A stretch of 50,389 nt of DNA from JAJFUE01 sp039683515. Lineage in GTDB: Bacteria > Sumerlaeota > Sumerlaeia > MVZB01. Shown piece after piece: positions 41,098 to 48,498 of this stretch. The position numbers and the translations under genes were made by a program. The DNA lies in NCBI GenBank assembly GCA_039683515.1, contig JBDKRG010000025.1, positions 1 through 50,389 on the forward strand. Reading direction: 5' to 3'. The notes beneath the pieces are model-generated. The model was not told where the DNA came from, did no database searches, and worked only from the letters and a program-made list of their open reading frames with translations. Each line of letters opens with the position of its first letter. The first letter of the stretch is position 1.

Positions 41098-42549
41098 TTA
41101 CAGCTTGGCCGAGATGCGCAGTTCGACCGAATCGCCGTCGTCCTGTGTATTGACATGATACATCGAGTGCTTCTTGAGGCCGTACTTTTCGATGCGCCGG
41201 CGCAGCGCGCTGTAGCTGATGCCGAGGACCTTGGCGGCCTGGCGCTGGTTCCAGTGCGACTGCAGGAGGATCGACAGGACCATCTGGACCTCTTTCTTGT
41301 AGAGGAGCGAATGCTTGGAATCCCGTGCCGGCAGCGCGGCGCCCGGCTGCTGGTTCATTGCGGCCAGGACCGTCTCGTTGTTGCCGCTCAGAACGAAGCG
41401 GTGGATGACCATCTCGAGCTCGCGGACGTTGCCGGGCCATCCGTAGTGCATCATGGCCGCCAGCACGTCCGCGTCGAGCCGACGATCCTCGACGCCGAGT
41501 TTCTTGGCGTAGAGCCGCAGGAAGTGGTCGACCAGCAGCGGGAGGTCCTCCATGTGGTCGCGCAGCGGCGGGATCGAAATCGTGAACTCGTTGATCCGGT
41601 AGAACAGGTCGGTGCGGAAGCGGCCGGCGGCGATCATCTGCTCGAGGTCGGCGTTGGTGGCGGCGATGAACCGGGCGTCGACGCGGATGGGGTGCTTGCC
41701 GCCGAGGTGGTGCAGCTCCTTGCGCTCGATGACCTCGAGCAGCTTGACCTGCATGGTCGTCGGGATCTCGGCGATCTCGTCGAGAAACGCCGTGCCGCCG
41801 TGGGCCATCTCGATGCGCCCCGGCTTGGTCGTGGCGGCGCCGGTGAACGCGCCCGACTCGTGGCCGAACAGCTCGGATTCCATGAGCGACTCGGGGATGG
41901 CCGGGCAGTTGATCGTCACGAGGTTGTCCTGGCGGTGGCGCTGCGATTGCTCGTGGATCATGCGCGCCACCACCCCCTTGCCGACCCCGCTTTCGCCGCG
42001 GATCAGCACGGTCATGTCGGTGTTGGCGACCTCGGCCGCCTGCTCCCGGATGCGCTGGATGACCGTCGAGTCGCCGACCAGGTCGGTCATGCAGCGCGGC
42101 GGGCGCGACATGATTTCGGGCTTGGACGCGACGACCGGGGCGGGCCGGGCGAGCGGCGCAAACCGGATCGCGGCGCCGTCCGCGGCCCCTTCGTCCAGGA
42201 TCCGCCCGATGTTGTCGGCCATCACCTGCAGGTCGAGCGGCTTGGACTGGTATTTGACGATCTGGTCGTTGATGAGCTCGATCGTGGAGAGCCGCGTGCG
42301 GCCGTCGGTCAGGACGTAGATGGCCGCCTCGGGGTGCTCGCGCTTGAGGGCGCGCACGGTGTCGATGCACGACTCGTTCGGGATCGACTCGGAGAGCAGG
42401 ACGAGCCGGTGCGCGGCGGAGATCCGCGGCGCTCCGCGGGCGTAATTGTCGGCAACGCCGACGCCGTGCCCGCAATGGTTCAAATGCTTCACGATCATCG
42501 CGCGGATCTTCGGGTCCGGCTCGATGAGAAACAGGGTCTCCGGCTGCAT
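41098..42549 (-). CDS. Sigma54-dependent activator with degenerate receiver domain
   Basis: This 483-residue activator has the order receiver-like, AAA+, Fis-type HTH. The receiver keeps part of the acidic pocket (E10, D12) and K103 but has Ser53 where the phospho-acceptor Asp should be ('RLVLLSESIP'), so it is unlikely to be switched by phosphorylation. The AAA+ domain is complete: Walker A GESGVGKG, intact GAFTGA, 'GTAFLDEIAEIP'. The HTH is 'NQRQAAKVLGISYSALRRRI'. ATG 42549 has GGGAGGA at ideal spacing. It is divergent from an EPS operon that carries a sigma54-like promoter, its likely target; PrsR-type regulators are comparable. Confidence 0.92.
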   Translation of the reverse strand: MQPETLFLIEPDPKIRAMIVKHLNHCGHGVGVADNYARGAPRISAAHRLVLLSESIPNESCIDTVRALKREHPEAAIYVLTDGRTRLSTIELINDQIVKYQSKPLDLQVMADNIGRILDEGAADGAAIRFAPLARPAPVVASKPEIMSRPPRCMTDLVGDSTVIQRIREQAAEVANTDMTVLIRGESGVGKGVVARMIHEQSQRHRQDNLVTINCPAIPESLMESELFGHESGAFTGAATTKPGRIEMAHGGTAFLDEIAEIPTTMQVKLLEVIERKELHHLGGKHPIRVDARFIAATNADLEQMIAAGRFRTDLFYRINEFTISIPPLRDHMEDLPLLVDHFLRLYAKKLGVEDRRLDADVLAAMMHYGWPGNVRELEMVIHRFVLSGNNETVLAAMNQQPGAALPARDSKHSLLYKKEVQMVLSILLQSHWNQRQAAKVLGISYSALRRRIEKYGLKKHSMYHVNTQDDGDSVELRISAKL

Positions 42550-43007
42550 GAGCCTATCCTCCCGCCTCGACGCGGCCCAAGGCATGAACAACCTGCTGAT
42601 TTGCATAGTTCCGACTGATAGACATCATACCAGCAGACGGCATGTTTTACCTAAAACTGGTTAAAGGTGACGCCGGGGGGACACAATGTGCCGAACCGGA
42701 TCAATAGTTGCCAATTGCCTTTCATGCGGACGCCCGTCGATCCGCCTTGCCGGAATGCCACCCTTTGCACCCGACAACATTTGTTCGGAATGGCGTGTTA
42801 TCGGCCGCATGCCCGCGGGGGGATGGAGACGCCGGCAGGGCCCGGCCGCCGGCTAACCGCAAGCGCTGCAACAGTCTGGGCCCTGGGCGCGGGGCGAGGG
42901 CCCCATCGCCGCGATGTTTGGTCTGTGCCTTGCTTGAGAAGGGGCACATTTACGGTTCCACCGAGCCTTTTTGCGTTCCGGCATTTTCCGGGCGCGGGGG
43001 TGAGTTC
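42550..43007. promoter_or_regulatory. Long divergent regulatory region of the EPS locus
   Basis: The 458-bp region between the sigma54 activator and the EPS operon has no convincing gene. It contains the sigma54-like element at 42919-42933 and has room for upstream activator sites, for example around ACCTAAAACTGGTTAAAGGT at 42650-42669. Confidence 0.6.
42919..42933 (+). promoter_or_regulatory. Sigma54-like -24/-12 element for EPS operon
   Basis: TGGTCTGTGCCTTGC keeps the diagnostic GG and GC doublets at the correct spacing (TGG-N8-TTGC), 75 nt before the first gene. The CAC of the -24 box is not conserved. Confidence 0.5.
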
Positions 43008-43502
43008 ATGATGCCAAGAATCGAGTCGAGCAAGAGATTACCGGAATTCGACATGGCGGGCGGCGGCGACCGGCCGTGCGAAGCGGCCGGGGCAAACATG
43101 GCGACGCCGGATGACCCATCCCCGCGCCCGCAGGAATTCCTGCGTTGGCTCCTTGATTACGAAATCCGGGGGTCGGAGCGCTACCGGCGCTTCCTGTCGC
43201 TGCTGCTGATCGCCTCCAACCGGGCCGAGGAGGGGATCGATCGGCTGACCGAGTCGTTCCGGCGCAGCGACGAGGTCATTGCGCTGGACAAGTGGCACGC
43301 GGCGGTCCTGCTGCGGGAGACCAACATCGACGGCACGATCAACGCGATCAACCGGTACAAGTCGTTCCACAACGTGATCCACCTGCGCTTCGCGGTGGTG
43401 TGCTACCCGACCGACGGCTGGAATGCCACGTACATTCTGGAGTCGGCCAGCGACCGGATCACGCGCGCCATGCACGGGCCGGCCGGCGCGGTCATCTGCT
43501 AA
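43008..43502 (+). CDS. Degenerate GGDEF-like protein, first gene of EPS operon
   Basis: This 164-residue soluble protein resembles a GGDEF domain without the active site. The helix 'LDYEIRGSERYRRFLSLLLIA' corresponds to the usual ExxRAxRYxxPLSLLL start, and 'RRSDEVIALDKWHAAVLLRETNIDGTINAINRYK' matches the region R-x-x-D...GGDEF...LPET, with the GGDEF loop replaced by LDKWH. It therefore cannot make c-di-GMP but might bind a nucleotide or partner. Start at ATG 43008 (or 43011) after GGGGGTGAG. The same module is fused to the sugar transferase three genes downstream. Confidence 0.7.
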   Translation: MMPRIESSKRLPEFDMAGGGDRPCEAAGANMATPDDPSPRPQEFLRWLLDYEIRGSERYRRFLSLLLIASNRAEEGIDRLTESFRRSDEVIALDKWHAAVLLRETNIDGTINAINRYKSFHNVIHLRFAVVCYPTDGWNATYILESASDRITRAMHGPAGAVIC

Positions 43503-43528
43503 ACGAAGTCGTGAAAGGCGGCAGTCGC

Positions 43529-45190
43529 ATGAACCCCCCAGGCACCGATCCCATCCCCGCCGATGAAATCGAAAAGGCCCTGGTCGCGTCGCGCGACCTG
43601 GTGCTGCGATACATCCCCGTCCCCGAGCCCGCGGAGCCCACCCCCCAGCCGGGGTTCGAGATCTCGAAGCGCAGCGTCTTTTACACGCTGTTCCGCCATC
43701 CGTTCAAGATCGTGGCGTGCTTCGCGATCTTCTCGGCGGCGGCGCTGGTTTACGTGGTCTCCCAGCCCAACCTGTACGTCTCCGAGGCGCTGATCCGCAT
43801 CCGCGGCCAGCGCAACAACATGTTGATCGACCCGGCCGCGGGGGAAGGCTCGCTCCTCAAGAGCACCCAGCTCGACCAGAATCTCATGAGCGCCGAATTG
43901 GACCTGATCCAGAGCGACGGGTTGCTGATGCGCGTCGTCGACAAGCTCGGGCCGGACCGGATCCTGGATCCGCAGCGCACGCCGCCGGACGCGACGCCGG
44001 GCCTCAAGAGCCGCTTCTATCGGCTCCTCAACTTCGACACGAGCCGGCCCGAGCCGCGGCAGGCCGCGCTGCTGACGCTCAAGAAGAACCTCAAGGCGTG
44101 GTCGAACAGCGGCGTGCGCGACCTCGTCCACGTCGAGTTCAAGTCGGAGGCGCCGGCCCGCGCCCAGGCCGTCCTCAACGCGATCGTCGACGAGTACCAG
44201 AGCTACCACATCGCCAGCAACCGGTCGCGGTTCTCGCCCGAGTTCTTCGCCCAGAAGGCCGTGGACGTGCAGAAGCGGCTCGAAGAGGCCAAGGCCGAGC
44301 TCGACCGGCAGCGGCGCGAGCTGAAGATCACGATGCCGGAGACGGAGAAGGAACTGCTGCTGAAGCAACTGAGCACGATCGACGCCGCGATCGTCGAGGC
44401 CCAGGGGGGCGCGACCGCCGCCACCGAGACGATCCGGGTGCTCGACGGGTTCTCGAAGCGCTACGAGGCCAAGACCGGCCGCAAGCCGCGGGTGACGAAC
44501 CCCGTCGCCCTGGACATGCAGCGCAAGCTGATCGACCTCCAGGCCGAGGAGGCGCGCCTGACCTCGAAATACAGCGACACGCACCCGCTGGTCCGGGAGG
44601 CGCGAGCGCAGATCGCGAGCGTCAAGTCGGCGCTCAAGGCGGCCGAGGCCGGCGGCGACGTCGACCCGATGACGATGCTGCTGGGGATGAACGACCCCCA
44701 GTTCGCCCTGAGCATCCGCACCGAGACCGCGCGCGCCGACCAGGCCGCCATGGGCGCCAAGATGAAGCTCCTCGCCAGCCAGAAAGCCCTCATCGAGAGC
44801 CGGCTCGACAACCTGCTCGAGCACGAGACGGCGCTCAAGACGCTCGAGCAGCGGGTCGACCGCCTCGGCCTCGAATACCGGCAATACCTGTCCAGCCAGC
44901 AGGCCGCCGAGATCGCCCGCACCCTCGACCAGGACCTGATCTCCAACGTGACGGTCGACCAGGCCGCGACGCTTCCGTTCGTCAGCACCAAGTCGCAGCG
45001 CAAGATGCTTGCGCTCCTGGCGCTCGGCCTGTTCATGGGGCTGGCCGCGGGGGTCGGCTGGGCATTCCTGATCGAATACGCCGACAGCACGCTCAGGACC
45101 CCCGCCGATGCCGAGGCGCGGCTCGGCCTGCCCGTGCTGATCGCGATTCCGGACACGCGCAACCACCTTTTGATGATCGAGGGCAAGTAG
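43529..45190 (+). CDS. Wzz/GumC-type polysaccharide chain-length/export protein
   Basis: This 553-residue polysaccharide co-polymerase has a cytoplasmic N-terminus, a transmembrane helix at about 58-78, a long periplasmic coiled-coil region (for example 'DVQKRLEEAKAELDRQRREL' and 'LQAEEARLTSKYSDTHPLVREARAQI'), and a second helix near 490-510 ('LALLALGLFMGLAAGVGWAFL'). A short tail with 'TPADAEARLGLPVLIAIP' follows, the typical connection to BY-kinase partners. It controls EPS polymerisation and export in the inner membrane. The kinase part is encoded separately by the next gene. Confidence 0.92.
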   Translation: MNPPGTDPIPADEIEKALVASRDLVLRYIPVPEPAEPTPQPGFEISKRSVFYTLFRHPFKIVACFAIFSAAALVYVVSQPNLYVSEALIRIRGQRNNMLIDPAAGEGSLLKSTQLDQNLMSAELDLIQSDGLLMRVVDKLGPDRILDPQRTPPDATPGLKSRFYRLLNFDTSRPEPRQAALLTLKKNLKAWSNSGVRDLVHVEFKSEAPARAQAVLNAIVDEYQSYHIASNRSRFSPEFFAQKAVDVQKRLEEAKAELDRQRRELKITMPETEKELLLKQLSTIDAAIVEAQGGATAATETIRVLDGFSKRYEAKTGRKPRVTNPVALDMQRKLIDLQAEEARLTSKYSDTHPLVREARAQIASVKSALKAAEAGGDVDPMTMLLGMNDPQFALSIRTETARADQAAMGAKMKLLASQKALIESRLDNLLEHETALKTLEQRVDRLGLEYRQYLSSQQAAEIARTLDQDLISNVTVDQAATLPFVSTKSQRKMLALLALGLFMGLAAGVGWAFLIEYADSTLRTPADAEARLGLPVLIAIPDTRNHLLMIEGK

Positions 45191-45192
45191 CC

Positions 45193-45876
45193 ATGATGGA
45201 GCTGCAGATCGAAAACGCGCGCGAGCTGTCGGACCAGTACACGCTGCTCAAGTGCCACGTCGAGCGCCAGTTGAAGATGAGCCCGGACCGGTGCGTCACG
45301 ATCGGCGTGACCAGCTGCCAGCCCGGCGAGGGGGTCAGCTCGGTGGTCCTGAACCTCGCGATGGCGTTCAGCCAGGACCCGGCCGCGCGCGTGCTGGTTG
45401 TGGACGCCAAGCCCAATAACATATCGCGGTTCAGGATGATGCGGAAACTGTGGAAGGAGACGCCGGCCACGGATGAAAAGTCCGGCACGGAGATCGTCAC
45501 CGCCGATCACCCCGACCATGGCAGCAGCCAGCTCGTCCGCGCCGACGGCAACTTCGACATCATCCTCGTCCAGGGCAAGCAGAACGGGGCTCGCAACTAC
45601 TTCAAGGTCGACATGTTCCGGCTGTTCCTCGAGAAGGCGCGCGGGCAATACAGCCTGATCCTGGTCGACGCGCCGGCGATCCGGGAGAACAGCTTCACGA
45701 CGCTGATCGCGTCGACGCTCGAGGGGGTCCTGCTCGTCGTCGAGGCCGGCCGCGTGCGGCGCGAGGCGATCAAGAAGGCGGCCGACGAGCTGCAGGCGAT
45801 GGGGGGGCGGATCCTCGGCGTGGTGCTGAACAGGCAGCGCTTTCCGATCCCCGAGTTTATCTACAGGTGGATTTGA
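45193..45876 (+). CDS. BY-kinase-like P-loop protein lacking the Walker A lysine
   Basis: This 227-residue CpsD/CapB-like protein is the cytoplasmic partner of the Wzz/GumC protein. The N-terminus 'ARELSDQYTLLKCHVERQL' matches the family. The Walker A region reads 'TSCQPGEGVSSVVLNLA' (about 40-56), where the usual PGEGKS(T) lysine is Val48. Walker A' is 'VLVVDAKPN' and Walker B 'SLILVDAPAI'. There is no tyrosine-rich tail; only one Tyr lies near the end (YRWI). ATP hydrolysis and autophosphorylation are therefore doubtful. The stop overlaps the next ATG (TGATG). Confidence 0.87.
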   Translation: MMELQIENARELSDQYTLLKCHVERQLKMSPDRCVTIGVTSCQPGEGVSSVVLNLAMAFSQDPAARVLVVDAKPNNISRFRMMRKLWKETPATDEKSGTEIVTADHPDHGSSQLVRADGNFDIILVQGKQNGARNYFKVDMFRLFLEKARGQYSLILVDAPAIRENSFTTLIASTLEGVLLVVEAGRVRREAIKKAADELQAMGGRILGVVLNRQRFPIPEFIYRWI

Positions 45877-47162
45877 TGGACGGGGAACGACGCCAGGTCT
45901 CGCGGGAATCATGGCTCGGCCGGCTCATCCCGATGCGCCGGCGCGGGGGGGCGGGGCGCGTCGTCTCGAGCGAGGCGTTCCGCGAGATCCTCGACCGCGA
46001 GATGCTGCGCGCCGAGCGCTACAACTCGCCGCTGACGCTGATGCTCGTCGACGTCCAGGGCGAGGGGCTGTCGGCGCGCGACCGCGACGAGGCGTTGCTC
46101 AGCCTGCACCCCATCGCCGCCGCCGTCATGCGCCGCATCGACCAGGCCGGGTGGTTCGACGAGGGGCGCGGCTCGCGGCTGGGCGTGATCTTCCCGCACA
46201 CCCACCCGGGCGAGACGGCGCGCATGCAGGCCGAGATCCGGAGGCGGTTCGAGGAGGTGTCGCGCCTGCGCGGCAACGGCCGGCTCGGGCGGGTGCGGGT
46301 CCTCATCGAAATCTACGGCTACCCGGTCGACGGGCGCGCGGACGAAAGCGACGACTTGCAGCTCCTCCTGTTCAAGGACGAGGATCTGCTCGGAGCCGAC
46401 CCCGAGGCGCGGCGCCCGGAGCCGCTGGGCAACAACAGCTACCCCGCGCTGGCGCAGCTGCACCTGCGCGGATGGCGGGCGATCCCGCTGTGGAAACGCG
46501 CCATGGACCGCGCCGGCGCGGTTGCGCTGCTGGGATTGTTTTCGTGGCTGTTCATCCTGATCGCCCTCGCCGTCAAGCTGACGTCGGCCGGGCCGGTGTT
46601 TTACGGCCAGGAGCGGATCGGGCGCCGCGGGCGCCTGTTCAAGATGTGGAAGTTCCGCAGCATGACGGCCAACGACGCGCCCAGCAAGGCCGCCCACGAG
46701 GAGTATCTCAAGCAGATCCTCGCCCGCTCGGCCAACGGGACCAAGAGCGAGGTCCCGATGCAGAAACTCGGCGCGCTCGACCGGCGCGTCACCGCCGTCG
46801 GCAAGATTTTAAGGGCCTCGAGCCTGGACGAGCTGCCGCAGCTCTTCAACGTTCTGCTCGGCGAGATGAGCCTTGTCGGCCCGCGGCCGTGCCTGCCGTA
46901 CGAGGCCCGTTGTTATCCGGCCTGGTGCTGCCGCCGGTTCGATGCCATGCCGGGCCTGACCGGCCTGTGGCAGATCAGCGGCAAAAACAGCACCACCTTC
47001 AAGCAGATGATTCGCATGGACATCGACTACGCCCGGCGCATCACGCCGTGGCTCGACCTGAAAATCCTGTTCATGACGGGGCCGACCATCGCCGCCGACG
47101 TGTGGCGCGAGGTCGGTTCGCGCCTGAGAAGGGACCATCGCCATGTTACCCAGCAAGCTTAG
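45876..47162 (+). CDS. Polyprenyl-phosphate sugar-1-phosphate transferase with N-terminal GGDEF-like domain
   Basis: This 428-residue fusion has an N-terminal degenerate GGDEF-like domain (about 33-155) with 'FREILDREMLRAERYNSPLTL', and 'FDEGRGSRLGVIFPHT' at the active-site position. The C-terminal bacterial sugar transferase domain (about 206-425) has one transmembrane hairpin ('AGAVALLGLFSWLFILIALAV'), 'GPVFYGQERIGRRGRLFKMWKFRSM', 'LRASSLDELPQLFNVLLGEMSLVGPRP' and 'PGLTGLWQISG'. It starts EPS repeat synthesis by moving a sugar phosphate to undecaprenyl phosphate. The GGDEF loop is absent, so this is a regulatory or binding module. ATG 45876 has AGGTGG upstream. It overlaps the next gene by 20 nt. 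Confidence 0.9.
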   Translation: MDGERRQVSRESWLGRLIPMRRRGGAGRVVSSEAFREILDREMLRAERYNSPLTLMLVDVQGEGLSARDRDEALLSLHPIAAAVMRRIDQAGWFDEGRGSRLGVIFPHTHPGETARMQAEIRRRFEEVSRLRGNGRLGRVRVLIEIYGYPVDGRADESDDLQLLLFKDEDLLGADPEARRPEPLGNNSYPALAQLHLRGWRAIPLWKRAMDRAGAVALLGLFSWLFILIALAVKLTSAGPVFYGQERIGRRGRLFKMWKFRSMTANDAPSKAAHEEYLKQILARSANGTKSEVPMQKLGALDRRVTAVGKILRASSLDELPQLFNVLLGEMSLVGPRPCLPYEARCYPAWCCRRFDAMPGLTGLWQISGKNSTTFKQMIRMDIDYARRITPWLDLKILFMTGPTIAADVWREVGSRLRRDHRHVTQQA

Positions 47163-48219
47163 GGTGGCGGTCGTCGGATGCGGCTATTGGGGGCCGAACC
47201 TCATCCGCAACTTCAGCAGCCTCACCGAGGACTGCGACATGAGCGTCGTTTGCGACCAGGACACCCGCCGGCTGAACCACGTCAAGCGCCTCTACCCGTG
47301 GGTTCAGGCCCTCTCCGATTACGAGGAAGTCCTGGCCCGCCCCGAGATCGACATCGTCGCGATCGTCACGCCCGTTTCCACCCACTACGACATGGCCCGG
47401 CGCAGCCTGCTGGCCGGCAAGCACACCTTCATCGAGAAGCCGATGGCGCGCTCGACGGACGAATGCGCCGAGCTGATCCGGCTGGCCGAATCCAAGGGGC
47501 TCGTCCTGATGGTGGACCACACGTTCATTTACTCGAGCCCGGTCCGCTACGCGCGCGAGGTGATCGAGCGGGGGGACCTCGGCAAGATCCAGTACATCAG
47601 CTCGCGGCGGCTGAACCTCGGGCTGTTCCAGAAGGACATCAACGTGGCGTGGGACCTCGCCCCCCACGACCTCTCGATCATCCTCTACCTGCTCGACGCC
47701 GAGCCCATCGGCGTCAACTGCCAGGGGGTCTGCCACCTGAACGGCCAGGAAGACGTCGTCAACATGTCGGTCAGGTTTTCCGACGGCTCGTTCGCCACGA
47801 TCCACAACAGCTGGCTCGACCCCAACAAGATCCGCGAGATGACGATCGTCGGCAGCAGGAAAATGCTCTGCTACGACGACACGCAGCCCAACGAGAAGAT
47901 CAAGATCTACGACAAGCATGTCGAGGCGCCCCCGCATTACGACACCTACGCGGAGTTCCACTTCTCGTATCATTACGGCGACATGATCACGCCGTACATC
48001 CACCAGACCGAGCCGCTCAAGACCGAATGCCAGCACCTGATCGCGTGCATCCGAAACGGCGAGACCCCCCTGACCGGCGGGCTGAACGGCCTGCGCGTCG
48101 TCCAGATCCTCGAGGCGGCGTCGGCGTCGCTCAGGAAGAACGGCGCGCACGTCCCGATCAAACGCATGGATCATCAATTCTCCCCCGGCATCGACAAGAG
48201 GGAGGCGAGCGTGGCGTAG
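47143..48219 (+). CDS. Gfo/Idh/MocA-family oxidoreductase
   Basis: This 358-residue NAD(P)-dependent dehydrogenase has the Rossmann motif 'LRVAVVGCGYWGPNLIRNF', then 'VAIVTPVSTHYDMARRSLLAGKHTFIEKPMA' with the conserved EKP, and 'GKIQYISSRRLNLG...DVAPHD'-type active-site region (here 'VAWDLAPHDLSIILYLLD'). In EPS loci such enzymes oxidise or reduce UDP-sugars (WlbA/WbpB-like). It overlaps the sugar transferase gene by 20 nt and is the last gene of the operon. Confidence 0.92.
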   Translation: MLPSKLRVAVVGCGYWGPNLIRNFSSLTEDCDMSVVCDQDTRRLNHVKRLYPWVQALSDYEEVLARPEIDIVAIVTPVSTHYDMARRSLLAGKHTFIEKPMARSTDECAELIRLAESKGLVLMVDHTFIYSSPVRYAREVIERGDLGKIQYISSRRLNLGLFQKDINVAWDLAPHDLSIILYLLDAEPIGVNCQGVCHLNGQEDVVNMSVRFSDGSFATIHNSWLDPNKIREMTIVGSRKMLCYDDTQPNEKIKIYDKHVEAPPHYDTYAEFHFSYHYGDMITPYIHQTEPLKTECQHLIACIRNGETPLTGGLNGLRVVQILEAASASLRKNGAHVPIKRMDHQFSPGIDKREASVA

Positions 48220-48235
48220 CCGATCGCGGATGGCA

Positions 48236-48288
48236 AAGCGCAAAAAGAAGGCCCGGAACATGGCGTTCCGGGCCTTCTTTTTGCGCTT
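48236..48288. terminator. Perfect 24-bp-stem terminator, likely bidirectional
   Basis: AAGCGCAAAAAGAAGGCC and the following CGGAAC (48236-48259) pair exactly with 48265-48288 around an ATGGC loop. The T-run on each strand lies inside the palindrome, so it can stop transcription from the EPS operon and from the left-going secreted-protein gene. Confidence 0.9.
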
Positions 48289-48393
48289 GGAAGCGGCGGC
48301 GATCGCCCCGATCATCTCGCCGGCATGGCCGGGGGGCGATTCTTCCCGTGGGGCGGTTAGAGGGGTGACAAAAAGTCTCCGGCAATAGGGATC

Positions 48394-48479
48394 GCCGGCG
48401 AGGGCGCCGGCGCCACAGTGCGATGAGCTATTCGATACCGAATAGCTGTTTTCGATGTGGGGCCGGCGCCCTCGCCGGC
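48394..48479. repeat. Large composite hairpin of dispersed palindromes
   Basis: The 18-bp unit GCCGGCGAGGGCGCCGGC (48394-48411) and its reverse complement (48462-48479) enclose a second hairpin AGCTATTCG-ATAC-CGAATAGCT (48426-48447). The unit also occurs at 25762. Confidence 0.75.
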
Positions 48480-48498
48480 CATCCACGCATCATTTTGA

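Noticed and set aside
42708..43007. Upstream extension of the first EPS-operon gene
   Set aside because: The frame is open, but the residues are Arg/Pro/Cys-rich and unlike the downstream domain, and the sigma54-like promoter falls inside it.
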